A DNA stretch of 64,000 nt, taken from Aptenodytes patagonicus. Lineage: Eukaryota; Chordata; Aves; Sphenisciformes; Spheniscidae. The stretch lies in the NCBI RefSeq assembly GCF_965638725.1, contig NC_134949.1, positions 186,653,978 through 186,717,977 of the forward strand. Reading direction: 5' to 3'. The translations under genes were made by a program, and so were the position numbers. Every line of letters starts with the position of its first letter. The stretch's first letter is position 1. Under the pieces are notes generated by a model. That model ran no database searches, was not told the DNA's origin, and saw nothing but the letters and a program-made list of their open reading frames with translations. Below, in pieces: positions 27,801-39,702 of the stretch.

Positions 27801-30800
27801 AGCTGTGGTTGAGAAGGAAGGATAACCAATTAATTGTCTGTGCCCTTTTTTGGCAGATGTCAAGTTCTGCTATCTTTTATTTACAGAGGCCTGATTCCTT
27901 GAAAATCCACAGAGGAAGGCATTCTTTAAAAAAAGTTGGGGTATTCTACATCTGGTACAACAAGAAAGCAGTTGTCTTTCCCAAATAGGTGGAGACAAAT
28001 AGAGAATGAATGGTGAACTGGACTACATGAATCTTTGTTGGGCATTCACTATACGAATATTCGCTGGGTATTGATGGGTATCTCCTACAGGAGATCAGAT
28101 AATTAAGCTGTAGTTTAATTAAGCTACATTCTTCATATCTTGCCTTTCTTTCTGAATTTGCAGGGTACACATGTTTTCTAGTAGACCTTGAGACAAAATA
28201 CTAGCAGGCGCTTTTATAACAAACCACATACATAATGTCAATATTGTCTGGAAACTAGATAAATTGTCTAATAATGTATTAGAACCATCACCAGTAAGGC
28301 AGCAAGTTATTTCAGTGTGATGATTCCCCACACAACATAGTTCAGGACAATAGACACCTGTTTTCTTGGGCAGGTGGTGTTTAAGGAGTGGAAAAATAGA
28401 ATAGAATAGAGTGCAAAGTGGAATAGAATACTGTCACATTTTCACCTTTCTAGAGCCAATTATATAGTTCAGTGAAGTAACAATTAAATAACTAAGAATC
28501 TATTCAGGAAAACAGATAGGAGACCATTCTTAAATGGAGAATAACTCTACAAAAAGGCTTAAAAATCACTTTAGTTCAACCCTTATGTCAAGATTCAAAT
28601 ATAACTTTTTCCCTTACTTTCAGCTTTTCTGTAAGAGTAGAAAGGTGATAACAAAAGTTTCATATAAAGGCCAAACACTACTATGAGTACAAGCCAAAGT
28701 CCTCTCAGAATTCCTAATTCCTTCTTTGTACATCTACTATAAAAATGAGACAGATAACAACGCTGTGATTATAAACATACCTCTCTAAGACCACGCTGAG
28801 CAGGACATGAAGTGTATGCTTGCATAGTGTTTTAGTTCAGATAAGGAGTGTGCTTTTCAAAACACATCTCCCAGGAGACCCCATGTATAAAATATCTATA
28901 TTAGCAAATAGTGTGGGGCACCTAGGAGTCAGTCTGTAGAGCAGAATAGTTGCAGCTGAGGATCTAATGTAAATACTACAAATGTTTTGGAAGTTTTTAC
29001 TTCATGGAGGTTGTTGAAGGTCATGGAGATTTTTAATTTAAGTCTAGTCTTGCCCTGTGAACTGAATGTCTGTTAACAGTACACTTTCAATATAAAGGAA
29101 CCAGACTAGGTTCTAAGACTTTCCATGATGCAAATCAAAGCTCAGTAAGCAGACAACTGGAAGAACTGTTTCAAAAATGCATTGTTGATTCAAATTGAAA
29201 AGATAATGGTCATTCACTTTTAGTGCACTTTGGTTTGCAACAAGATGCAGTCTCAGAGCACAGGAAATAAATTTGTTTTCAATGAAACTAAACTGAAGGT
29301 GTTCTCCAACAGCCTACTGCATGCACTCCAGCTGCAAATGGTCAATCAATCCATAGGACAAGAATAGAGCAATATCCAAAGCAATATCCAAAGTAAAAAA
29401 AAAAAAATCAAAACAAAGAAAACCCCACAAAATAGTCCCCAGATCCCTGAGTATAATGTGGATATCAAACCTTGCCTCCAAATCCTCACTTTGCAGATCT
29501 TGTATTACTCCTCAGCACTTGCTAAAATAAGGATATTTGGCCAACCTATAAACAACAGATATTGTAAAATACAAAAAGATATTTCAAAATAATATCTTAC
29601 CATAAGAACCAAATGAAAGCAATTCTCACACCATGTATGAAAAACTTACTTGCTAATTACAGCACGTTCACAGAGTAACAGGGCATATGGGTGATTTAAG
29701 GTTCAGGAAAACAGTACACACTACTTTGCCTTTACTGATAAACAGAGGTGCGCTAGGGATATCTCCTTGGCCCCAGAAGCAGGTGACCATTATTGACTTG
29801 TGCTCAAATCACTTACAGCTAGGTTCCTTTCTGTTAGGTTGCCTTCTCTACAGGTACTTGGAGCCAATATATAACATAAGCCAGATGACACTTCAGCAGG
29901 GTAGATGATTGACGATTCAGTGCTCATGTGTTGCCATCTTTTTTAAAACTGTATAGCTTTACCTCAAGGAAGAGATGCTGGGAATTGATTTCAAGGTCGA
30001 AATTCCCAGCTTCAGCCTCTTCTGGTTGTAGCCTAGTAAACGTGATTTTTCCCATTACTAGTAAAAGGCCATGAGCTTTGTACTGACCTAATAGTGCAAA
30101 GTTTTGTCTGGACTTGCTTGCCCCGTGCTGGTTTTAGCTTGTTTTAACAATTCCTAGGGATGAGGTGACTATTGCCTATTTGTTTTAAATTAAACTCTGT
30201 GACTACCATCTATATTGAAAAAAGAGAAGACATTATTCTTGCTTAATGAAAAAGGGGGAAGAAGTGATAGACACTGAAGGGAAGATGAAATTACCTGGAT
30301 AGACTTCCCCAATTCTTTTGTAATGCTGGACTTGGAATGTCTATTATTCTTGTGCTGGCTAATGGAAAGTTTGGCTACTCTAACACAAAGTATACATAGA
30401 AAAGATAATAAGCAATGAATGACTGGGGACACAAACCTTACAAGAGTAGAAGAAAATATCTTTGTTGCCAAAAAAAGGAAGGAATATGATGCTATGTGCT
30501 TTATAGGAAAGTACTTATGTGAGTAAATATTCAAGAAAAATATGGTACACACATTTAATTGTTGATTTTTAGACAAATGTAAAAAAAGATAATTTTCCGG
30601 TATGTGACCCAACAACAATTTTAGGTATAGGAGCTCAAAAATATTTACCTATAAGAAGACCTGTATAAAAAATATCATTACTCATAAAAAAAAGAGGTGT
30701 TTTTTTTTTCTTTTTAGACCTGCAGTTCTTTTAGATTAGTTCTGGTTTATACCTGTAATGCATGGAAATATATATTTTAAGACAGGAAAAAAATCTTTAT

Positions 30801-30999
30801 TCATATATGACTTTAACCCCCATTTTTCTCAAAACTTCTCAGCATGGTAGGGGGATGGGTGAGAAACACAAGTAGAGATTTGAACAGGTCAAAATACTGA
30901 TGAATATTCTTATTAGCTAGTTTAGGGAAATCTCTGATCATCATATCCCATCATTAATTCTGTTCTGAGTCATATAGTTATCCTTATTTACCGCACCAA
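24831..30999. other. AT-rich unique DNA, no gene seen
   Basis: No recognisable gene. Minor local repeats are three ATTCTAATAC-like decamers at about 26237-26267, AATAG repeats at about 28395-28430, a duplicated AGCAATATCCAA unit near 29368-29392, and a perfect 10-bp inverted repeat at 29977-30010. The longest open frame (30190-30618 minus, 142 codons) has a low-complexity, Ser/Phe/Leu-rich composition expected of AT-rich DNA and no domain. Confidence 0.5.
29977..30010. repeat. Perfect 10-bp inverted repeat with 14-nt loop
   Basis: GCTGGGAATT at 29977-29986 and its exact complement AATTCCCAGC at 30001-30010 could form a short hairpin. Pairing does not extend outward, so it is too short for a microRNA precursor. 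Confidence 0.6.
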
Positions 31000-31049
31000 G
31001 AAAAATTTTAATGCTGAATGTAAGGTTCCACTTAAAAGGAACAAATACA

Positions 31050-31180
31050 AGAACTACAGCATCTGGAACTCAGATAAGCACCAAGCTGCAAGACTAGATT
31101 CAATCAGCAGGTGTTCTAAACAACTTCAGAAAAACACTGGCAGGAGAATTAGAAATTGAAAAGGGAATTTATCTAGCTAG
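31050..31180 (+). mobile_element. Possible ancient CR1-like relic
   Basis: A stretch near 31090-31135 (GCAAGACTAGATTCAATC, then AGCAGGTGTTCTAAACAACTT) aligns by eye with the CR1 block that encodes AGPD-IHPRVLKEL. Only about 50 bp supports this and no second block is convincing, so it is a weak call. Confidence 0.3.
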
Positions 31181-32124
31181 GGATGAAACTGGAATCCCTC
31201 TTCTCTTTGCTGAGGTACTAATGAAGCAATTTGTACAGTTCTCTGAAAAAGTGGTGGTGTTTTATTGTTCTCCTAATTTTTTTCCTTTATGTATCTGGTA
31301 CAAGATTGTCATGCCTGTAACAGAATAATTTTATGAGTTTCTTACATTTGTGCATGGTTAAAATGCCTTTTTAGGTTGTTTTTGTTTTAGAATCTCTTTC
31401 CTTTGTTTATGCTGCTGCATCTGACACAGATAGATAACTGCTGTATGCTTTTCCATCTCTGTGTGTGTGTGTCTTACCTTGCATTGCATTCTGCTGACTA
31501 CACAGCTACCAGATAGACCAAAAGGCTTCAGCATACTGAAAGCATCATTTGCTTCATCACTACAGATCTACATATGTAAATTTTTAAAATGTAAAACAAT
31601 TTATTTATATAAAAACAAAAGAATAATTTCTTTCTAGTTTATATAAATTATAGCCTCGATTTCGGTCTGTAATAAAATTAAAGTTCATGACTCTTGTTTC
31701 TGCTGTATAGTTAGTATTTTATCCACATACCTGATTTCTGCTAAAGAACATTGTTAGGTTGCACACCTGCACACACAAAAAAGGAGCACAATGGCACAAT
31801 GGAATGTGGGGAACACCAGGAACCACATCAGGAAAAGTAGTCCCTGCCCAGCTCCTCCCAGGGCTTTTCCAGGAGAACCTCAGCCCCAGGGTCCAGAGGT
31901 GACATCTCACAAGTCAAAGGGAGCAGCTCTCCCCTTATTTTACAGAATGAGAGGGAGTCACTACCTAGGGGATTTGGGACACATTATGACATGTAGGGGA
32001 AGAAAATTTGGGGATTGCACAAGACTTATTATGGGATGTTTAGAGGAGGGAAAAAAAGGAAGGGAAAGGGAGGGATCCAGGTGGTTTGGGGAAGAGCAAA
32101 CATGGGAAAACAGAGGACTAAGGG

Positions 32125-32132
32125 TATAAAAG
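32125..32132 (+). promoter_or_regulatory. TATA box of the LTR-like element
   Basis: TATAAAAG preceded by a purine-rich stretch and followed about 25-30 bp downstream by a plausible start region (about 32155). The match is to the consensus; whether it is active cannot be told from sequence. Confidence 0.6.
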
Positions 32133-32576
32133 GGGGTGGTTGTATCTAAGCAGGTTGCTGGTCAGTACACTTGTCTGGCTACACCCCATGCCTGATCAGC
32201 ACAGTCTCTCCCATCATCTTATTAAATTCCATATCTAATTATTTTCCTGGTCAAAGGCCTCTCTCTTCTGTGTGTACATGTATGTATGGTGGTCTGAGTG
32301 CCAGCCACTGGAGTCAGACCAGTGGTCAGAGGCCTGCGTGTTGGTGGTGCCAGCACCTGGAGCGAGTACAACTGTACAAGCAAGTGTGCGGACACTAGCA
32401 AAGATCAAGCTGGACTAGCCAGCAAGTAGGTGAGAAGGCCTGGGAGCCAGGAGAAGTGTGTTTTTCTCTATGGCCAAGACCACAGGAGAGGCTAGTTATC
32501 AGAGGGACGAAGGGAGTCCCGGCCAGCTGCTGGAAAGACCGTGAGGCCTGGGGGTCGATTGAGAGATCTGCTTGCA

Positions 32577-32612
32577 TGTATGTGTGTGTGTGTGTGTGCA
32601 TGTGTGTGTCTT
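32577..32612. repeat. (TG)n microsatellite inside the LTR-like element
   Basis: Alternating TG run with a CA interruption. Shorter TG runs recur at about 32700-32725 and 33000-33030. Confidence 0.85.
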
Positions 32613-33201
32613 TAGATGTGAACTACCTGGGAAGAGCAAGGATCTGGGATGGGCTCCTGGATGGACTGCATACCCAAGGCCAGCTACTGGGAGACCCACT
32701 GTGTGTGTGTGTATCTGTGTGTGAGCCTCTGGCCCTGGGGGTTCGTATGTGCAGGTGCCAGCAACTGGGGAGACTGGGATAAAAGGAGTAGATACTGGTT
32801 CGACTGGGTGTCTAAGCCCAGCTGCTGGAGGGTTCCACATCGTACATATGCACATGTACATGTGTATGTGCATTTATGTTTATATCTGTACAAAAATATA
32901 TGCATAAATACAGATATATATGTTTCCCACTAACAGACCTTCATCGAGTTCAGCCAGAGATGGGATCAGGATGAGGCCATTGGTGCTGTTTGTGTTTGTG
33001 TGAAAGATGAGTGTGTCTGTCTGTGTTGATCAGTGTGGCTGGTGTGTGGCTGGGAACATATGTATATATGCACTGAATATTCGTGTATGGTGTGTGCATG
33101 CATACTGGGAATATATGCTCAGCCTTGCTACTGGTTGGACCTGTGGTCATGGAGCTGCAGCAGTTTTACCTCTGTCAGGCTGCTGGATTTGACCTCCTGC
33201 T

Positions 33202-33207
33202 AATAAA
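33202..33207 (+). promoter_or_regulatory. Polyadenylation signal AATAAA of the LTR-like element
   Basis: AATAAA about 80 bp before the apparent 3' end of the element, followed by a CTGTTTTTCTG stretch. Its position fits the R/U5 part of an LTR. Confidence 0.5.
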
Positions 33208-33285
33208 CATCTGTTTTTCTGACACCAGATATGGTCCGGGATTTGCAAGGAGAGGTCGATGGGGACATCGGTACACCGTGGATAA

Positions 33286-34456
33286 TTGATTTTCCAAGTT
33301 TAGCTCTGATAATTCACCAATTGTCCATAAAGAGACTGTGATTTTTGCAAATTGTTTTACATTTGAAAAATACTTAAACTTTGAAATGAATGAACTTCAG
33401 ACTTTGAAGCTTACAATATAAAATAATTCCTTTGGCTGTTTGTCATTTGATTTATGTTCTTTAATTTCTTGAGAGTATAAATAAACATTTTTACATTGCT
33501 GATCTAGACCTAAGGCTGTTTGCAGACACACAACTTTGTGGTGGTTTTCTGTTAAGAACCTTGAGTCTTTTGGTTAGACCTAACAATATGACCATAGCAC
33601 GTGTCTGATATATCTGATTCATAATATAAGACTTGTTATATTTTTATCTGCTTCTTCATAGGATAATATAGCCTTCAAAAACTGTCATTGAACCACCTTA
33701 ACATGAAATTAATTTTGTCACAGAAATATTTTGTTGCATCATAAAATAAATGTGAGGACATGAAATTAATTTTCTACTGAGATTCACGCCATCAAAATAT
33801 TTTCATAAATCAGAATAAAATTAGATAGTGTGGATACAGTCAAAGAGAATGAATAAGTGATTAAACTATGACAGCCCTTTAAGCATATTTTTCTCTCTAC
33901 TCACTCAGATACAATTATGATAATACTTATTGTTAAAATCATATTTCAATTTATTTTCTTGTTCTAAAGACCATTGCTCTGATTGTATATGACTTCTGAG
34001 TGAACCCAGTAATACGACTCATGTTTAAAGCACTTTCTTTTAGTTATATTACCAAGAATACAAAGTGCTATCAGTTCTACCATCTGTTAAATTTTCTACC
34101 TGAGCAAATCTACTTGAGTGAGTGGAGTGGTTTTACTGGGGTGACTTTAATGAAGTTATTCCACAGTAGCTGAAGTCTGTTCCAGAACTAAAAATGGATT
34201 CTTGACTATACTTAGTGTTATCCACAATTTCATTGAGCAGGATTTAGAAGTTCCATTCTTGTTCGTTCATTTCTTTTATTTAACCATCAGTTTGAAGTCT
34301 TGGTGTTAAACAACACAACAGAAAAAGCACAACACACACACAAAAAATCCAACACAAAACAAAAACACACACACACACACAAAATCCCCTCCCCCCAAAA
34401 ACCACCCAGTTTTAAAAATATACCAGGATTGGCTGTTAGGGTGAATAACAGAATAC

Positions 34457-34492
<36 letters not shown>

Positions 34493-34599
34493 CCATCTAC
34501 AATATATTATTAGTAAGAGATTTGGCATTTTGTCCAAAGGTGATGAGGATTTTCACAATATTCACTTTATTGTGATGAAAAGGAAGAAATATTTATATT
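33286..34599. other. AT-rich DNA with simple repeats at its end
   Basis: No gene seen. A CA/A-rich tract at about 34333-34385 is followed by a run of about 29 T at 34460-34488. The lysine- and phenylalanine-rich open frames there are simple-repeat artefacts. Confidence 0.6.
34460..34488. repeat. Poly(T) tract, about 29 T
   Basis: Uninterrupted T run followed by AAAG. It could be the A-tail of a minus-strand retroposed sequence, but nothing recognisable adjoins it on that side. Confidence 0.9.
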
Positions 34600-34960
34600 T
34601 TCAGTACAGTTGACATTGCCAGGGAGCAGCAGGAGTGGGCTTCTGCAGAAGGGATGGGGAGCCAGGAGCCAAGAGTGACAGCAAGGCAAGCAGGGCAGTG
34701 CCCTCAGCAACAGCGATGCAGACCCACAGCACTTGAACAAGAAGAGCAGGGCAGGTCTGGTGATGGCAACCAGGGTCAGCCAATAGCCCTCTGATTGCTA
34801 GACAAGACCACAGCAGTGAGGTCCAAGGTCAAAACAGGTAGTTAAGTCAGCAGGTCAGGATCACCACTCAAGCTCTCCCCTGGGGGAGGGGGAGGACAAG
34901 ACACACACAAAGCTTCTCATATCACATTCTCACACAGCTCTTTTCACAGAAATCTGATCC
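34600..34960 (-). repeat. Second segment resembling the 9.0-9.7 kb repeat
   Basis: GC-richer block. Read on the minus strand it has runs of CTGCTGACTTAACTACCTGTTTTGACC-type short pyrimidine-rich motifs, then a GGGTCTGCATCGCTGTTGC block and a GCCCACTCCTGCTGC block, in the same order as related blocks at 9150-9290 on the minus strand. This points to a shared repeat of unknown class. There is no coding domain; the 60-codon minus frame is likely incidental. Confidence 0.38.
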
Positions 34961-36849
34961 AAATTTACAGGTGTGTGTCATATCATAGCTAGCCTTGAGC
35001 ACCAGCAGCTAAATCCCGGTGGGAAAGGAGGCTGCAGAGCCTGTTGTTGTACTCAAGGCCCTGGCAGACATTTTGAAGAGAAAATAAGATTAAATGGAAT
35101 ATCAGCATCCACCCAGAAACTGTCATCAAGGAAAATACAAACCCAAAGAAATGTAGGAACTTATAATATCTGCTCTGTCAAATTCTAGGAATCAGTTAAA
35201 GCCATGATACAGCAATGTCCCAAAAGTTGTTGGTGAGAGGAAAAGTCCTGCTGGTTCCTTTACAAATGCTGAAATAGTTCATTTGCATTGGAAAGAAATC
35301 AAAGGGCCTCTAGATACCCCTTGGATGGCTGTAATGAGAGTTGCCCCCATTGGGAACTTCAATCAAAACATTGTTGCTTATTTCGCCAGATCCACTGGGG
35401 AAATCTTTTCTTCACATCAGCATGACTTGGAGATAGGAGAGAGGCTCCTGGGAAGGTGGGAATGATTGATGCTGTTAAGCATTCATGTAGACCTATATTT
35501 TATCACTGCATTTTTCTTACTAACTTTGTTACCAACTTTTAAATAAAAACTAATCTTTTCGTTTGCTATTTTCACCCTAAAAATGCTGGATATGAGTCCA
35601 ACTAATCTGAGGAATGTGTATCTTTGGAGTAATATCTCTGATTATAGTGTTGGGTGAACAGATAACAGCCTGGAGATTCAGCCATCTGGTTCTGATTTGG
35701 TGAAGTGAGGACCTGAGGTGCCAGGAGCACTGTGAAGCCGTGGGATCATGAAGTGGTATGTTCCTGGGGAATTATTTACCGCGTTGCATGTTTTCTCACA
35801 TACTGATCAAGAATAACCTGACCCTAGGTGCTGCGGGAGAAGGAAGCAAAGAGGCAAGTCATATCTCTGGACAACCCCCAAGAATTTTTCAGATATTATT
35901 TATTACGAGTAAAAAGGGAAAACTCACCACTGATAGTTAATTACTTTATGTTTAAACCAACTGTTTTAAGATGCATACTGAAACCAGTAATACATTTCTC
36001 ACATATTTGAAAAGGAAAAAAAACAGACTGAAAATAAAAGCTATTTATGAAAACTTGCTTAAGCCCAATTTAACTCACATCCTGTTTTATTCAGTCTGAT
36101 GCATCATTTTAATTCATTTTAATTAGGGGGGGAAATATTCTGAATGGAAATTTGCCTGAAAGTGAACAAATGCCTAGTTATGGCAATGTCCAATTTAACT
36201 CCGTTCTAACTGGTTTGCAGTTAAATATGGCTCATATTTTTTTAATAACAATAAATTGGATTTTTAAAGTTTTTAAGCTAAAATGAATAAAGGATTTATG
36301 CTGAGATTGTCTCAGTATTTAATGACATATAGCACAAACTTCAACAAGCTAACAAAACTCCTAGAACTAGAAGAGCTTTGAAGGCATGGGTATTGATTCA
36401 TATACCCTACTATATAAACAAAAACCTGTCACTTTAATCTATCATTTTGTTACAATCCAATTATGCTGCTCAAATAAATACATGAGTAAATTAATAAACT
36501 TTATAATCTCTTTGAAGATGTAACCAGCCCTTGAAAATACAATTCTAAAACAATTTTGCTACAAACTTACTCATTTGTTCAAAAATTCCATTCCTAATTC
36601 TATGGTATGAACTATAAATCTAAACAGTAATGCAAATACAATGAAAGAATGTTTCTGCTCTTTAGGTGTGTTCTTTATAGCAATTAAAACAGGAATTAGG
36701 TAAATCCACCAAGACAGAAATATGTCTTCATATAGATGCATAATTGAATTAGATTCTGATTGTTTCCTCTTATAACATGAAACATAAGTAAATATATAAG
36801 TATAGTATATTATATATATAATAATAATAACAACAATAACAACAAAACC

Positions 36850-36885
<36 letters not shown>

Positions 36886-37027
36886 TATAAGTAAAATACT
36901 TACTGCTTCCAAGGTATAAAGAAAAAAGTAGTATGAAACTTCCAATGTCAAGAAAGAGGATTCCAAAAGTAATAATTAGCTGTCATAACCAGTTTGCATC
37001 TGTCTTAATTTGATGGATATTTTTATC
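34961..37027. other. Unique DNA; AAT microsatellite near 36.8 kb
   Basis: No gene recognised. The segment 36060-36340 is AT-rich, but not simple repeat. An (ATA/ATT)n microsatellite spans about 36820-36882 and creates the isoleucine-rich part of a 131-codon minus-strand frame (36571-36966), which I regard as spurious. Confidence 0.55.
36820..36882. repeat. (AAT)n microsatellite
   Basis: ATAATAATAACAACAATAAC followed by a pure AAT array of about 13 units. Readable directly. Confidence 0.95.
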
Positions 37028-37108
37028 ATAGATTCATAGAATCATTAAGGTTGGAAAAGACCTCTAAGATCATCAAGTCCAACCGTCAACCCAACACCAC
37101 CATGCCCA

Positions 37109-39696
37109 CTAAACCATGTCCCTAAGCACCGCATCTACAAGCCTTTTAAATACCTCCAGGAATGGGGACTCCACCACTTCCCTGGGCAGCCTGTTCCAAT
37201 GTTTCACCACTTTTTCAGTAAAGAAATTTTTCCTCATGTTCAATCTAAACCTCCCCTGGCACAACTTGGGGCCATTTCCTCTCATCCTATTGCTAGTTAC
37301 TTGGGAGAAGAGACCAACACCCACCTCGCTACAACCTCCTTTCAGGTAGTTGTAGAGAGCGATGAGGTCTCCCTTCAGCCTCCTTTTCTCCAGGCTAAAC
37401 AGTCCCAGTTCCCTCAGACACTCCTCATAAGACTTGCTCTCCAGACCCTTCACCAGCTTCGTTGCCCTTCTCTGGACACGCTCCAGTACCTCAACATCCT
37501 TCTTGTAGTGAGGGGCCCAAACCTGAACACAGTATTCTAGGTGTGGCCTCACCAGGGCCGAGTACAGGGGCACGATCACTTCCCTACTCCTGCTGGCCAC
37601 ACTATTTCTGATACAGGCCAGGATGCCATTGTCCTTCTTGGCCGCCTGGGCACACTGCCGGCTCATGTTCAGCCGGCTGTCAACCAGCACCCCCAGGTCC
37701 TTTTCTGCCAGGCAGCTTTCCAGCCTCTCTTCCCCAAGCCTGTAGCGCTGCATGGGGTTGTTGTGGCCCAAGTGCAGGACCCGGCACTTGGCCTTGTGGA
37801 ATCTCATACACCGGCCTCGGTGTATCATCTCATATATCTCATACATCTCATACCTCGGCCCATCGATGCAGCCTGTCCAGGTCCCTCTGCAGAGCCTTCC
37901 TACCCTCGAGCAGATCAACACTCCCGCCCAACTTGGTGTCGTCTGCAAACTTACTGAGGGTGCACTCAATCCCCTCATCCAGATCATCAATAAAGATATT
38001 GAACAAGACCGGCCCCAAAACTGAGCCCTGGGGAACACTGCTCATGACCGACTGCCAACTGGATTGAACTCCATTCACCACAACTCTCTGGGCCCGGCCG
38101 TCCAGACAGTTCTTTACCCAGTGAAGAGTACACCTGTCTAAGCCATAAGCTGCCAGCTTCTCTAGGAGAATGAGGTGGGAGACAGTGTCAAAGGCCTTGC
38201 TGAAGTCCAGGTAGACCACATCCACAGCCTTTCCCTCACCCACTAGGCGGGTCACCTGGTCATAGGAGGAGATCAGGTTGGTCAAGCAGGACCTGCCTCT
38301 CATGAATCCGTGCTGGCTGGGCCTGATCCCCTGGTTGTCCTGCACATGCCTTGTGAGTGCCCTCAAGATGAACCACTCCATAATCTTCCCCAGCACCGAG
38401 GTCAGGCTGACAGGCCTGTAGTTCCCCGGATCCTCCTTCCGGCCCTTCTTGTAGATGGGCGTCACATTGGCAAGCCTCCAGTCATCCGGGACCTCCCCCG
38501 TTAACCAGGACTGCTGATAAATGATGATGGAGAGCGGCTTGGCGAGCACCTCTGCCAGCTCCCTCAGCACTCTTGGGTGGATCCCATCTGGCCCCATAGA
38601 CTTGTGAGCCTCCAGGTGGCGTAGCAGGTCATTGACTGCTTCCTCTTGGATTATGGGGGATTCATCCTGCTCGCCGTCCCTGTCTTCCAGCTCAGGGGGC
38701 CGAGTACCCTGAGGATAACTGGTCTGCCTGTTAAAGACTGAGGCAAAGAAGGCATTGAGTACCTCAGCCTTTTCCTCATCCTCGGTGACAATGTTCCCCC
38801 CCGCATCCAATAAAGGATGGAAATTCTCCTTGGCTCTCTTCTTGTCATTAATATATTTATAAAAACATTTTTTGTTGTCTCTAACGACAGCGGCCAGATT
38901 GCATTCTAGCTGGGCTTTTTCCTTTCTCATTTCCTCTCTGCACGACCTAACGAGATCCCTGTACTCTTCTTGAGTCGCCTGCCCCTTCTTCCACAAGCGG
39001 TAAATTCTCCTTTTTTTCCTGAGTCCCAGCAAGAGCTCCCCGTTCAGCCAGGCCGGTCGTCTTCCCCGCCCGTTCTTCTTATGGCGTACAGGGACAGCCT
39101 GCTCCTGCGCCTTTAAGACTTCCTTCTTGAAGATCGTCCAGCCTTCCTGGACCCCTTTGCCCTTCAGGACTGTCTCCCACGGGACTCTCTCAACCAGTGT
39201 CCTGAACAGGCCAAAGTCTGCCCTCCAGAAGTCCATGGTTGCGTTTTTGCTGGCCCCCCTCCTTACTTCACCAAGAATCGAGAATTCTATCATTTCATGG
39301 TCGCTAAGCCCAAGACGGCCTCCAACCACCACATCTCCCACCAGGCCTTCTCTGTTAGTAAACAGCAGGTCGAGCGAGGCACCTCCCCTGGTAGGCTCCC
39401 TTACCAGCTGTGTCAGGAAGTTGTCTTCCACACACTCCAGGAACCTCCTAGACTGCTTCCTCTCTGCCGTGTTGTATTGCCAGCAGACATCCGGGAAGTT
39501 GAAGTCCCCCGTGAGAACAAGGGCTAGCGATCGAGAGACTTCTGCCAGCCGCTTGTAGAAGGCTTCATCCACCCCTTCATCCTGGTTGGGTGGTCTATAA
39601 CAGACTCCCAGCAGGATATCTGCCTCATTGGGCTTCCCCCTCATCCTTACCCATAGACACTCAACCGTATCATCATCACAATCGTTGAGCTCTAGA
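37109..39696 (-). pseudogene. Outer CR1 ORF2, C-terminal part (endonuclease end, RT, C-terminal domain)
   Basis: Continuation of the outer element's ORF2 after the nested insertion. Open from about 39696 (CLELNDC) to 37848; the first Met in this stretch is at 39644. It carries the endonuclease motifs [10 protein letters not shown] and [11 protein letters not shown], then RT with [47 protein letters not shown] and the catalytic FADD (near residues 566-569 from that Met). At 37806-37853 a 37-nt gain shifts the frame. The C-terminal domain continues in the frame 37109-38038 down to a terminal LRDMV, the same end as the inner copy. Role in an intact element: nicking DNA and target-primed reverse transcription. 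It is broken by the insertion, the frameshift and loss of the joined N-terminus. Confidence 0.88.
37806..37853. repeat. Hairpin plus tandem-repeat gain within CR1 ORF2
   Basis: A perfect 8-bp inverted repeat ATACACCG / CGGTGTAT (37806-37813, 37818-37825, loop GCCT) followed by three CATCTCATA-like units. From GCCTTG to GTCCCTCTGC the outer copy measures 90 nt against 53 nt in the inner copy at 40465-40518. The 37-nt excess is not a multiple of three and breaks ORF2. Confidence 0.85.
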
Positions 39697-39702
39697 CAAT
39701 CA
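39697..39702. other. CAATCA, downstream flank of the nested CR1 (candidate target duplication)
   Basis: CAATCA here and at 41393-41398 brackets the inserted CR1. The outer element's sequence is continuous if one copy and the insert are removed. Because the CR1 tail itself ends in ATGATT on the minus strand, part of the repeat may be tail-derived microhomology. Confidence 0.7.

Larger units (their letters stand above)
31751..33285 (+). mobile_element. LTR-like element with promoter and poly(A) signal, probably a solo LTR
   Basis: A 1.5-kb GC-richer block with LTR architecture on the plus strand. It possibly begins with TG at 31751 and has a purine-rich U3 (32040-32120), a TATA box TATAAAAG at 32125-32132, an ATTAAA at 32221, a long interior rich in TGTGTG runs and diverged units of the form CCAGC-(A/C)CTGG, and an AATAAA at 33202-33207 followed by a T-rich stretch. 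No retroviral coding sequence and no primer-binding site follow. Overlapping short open frames within it reflect composition only. I recall avian LTRs of this style but cannot name the family. The exact ends and a target duplication could not be fixed. Confidence 0.6.

Noticed and set aside
30190..30618. 142-codon minus-strand open frame
   Set aside because: Composition is that of AT-rich DNA; there is no domain, no supporting context and no homologue that I recognise.
32456..32933. Several overlapping 94-124 codon frames rich in Thr-His or Val-Cys
   Set aside because: Translations of TG repeats in the LTR-like element.
34287..34575. Frames with poly-Lys or poly-Phe runs
   Set aside because: Translations of the poly(T) and CA/A simple repeats.
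36571..36966. 131-codon minus frame with a hydrophobic isoleucine run
   Set aside because: The apparent membrane segment is the translated AAT microsatellite.
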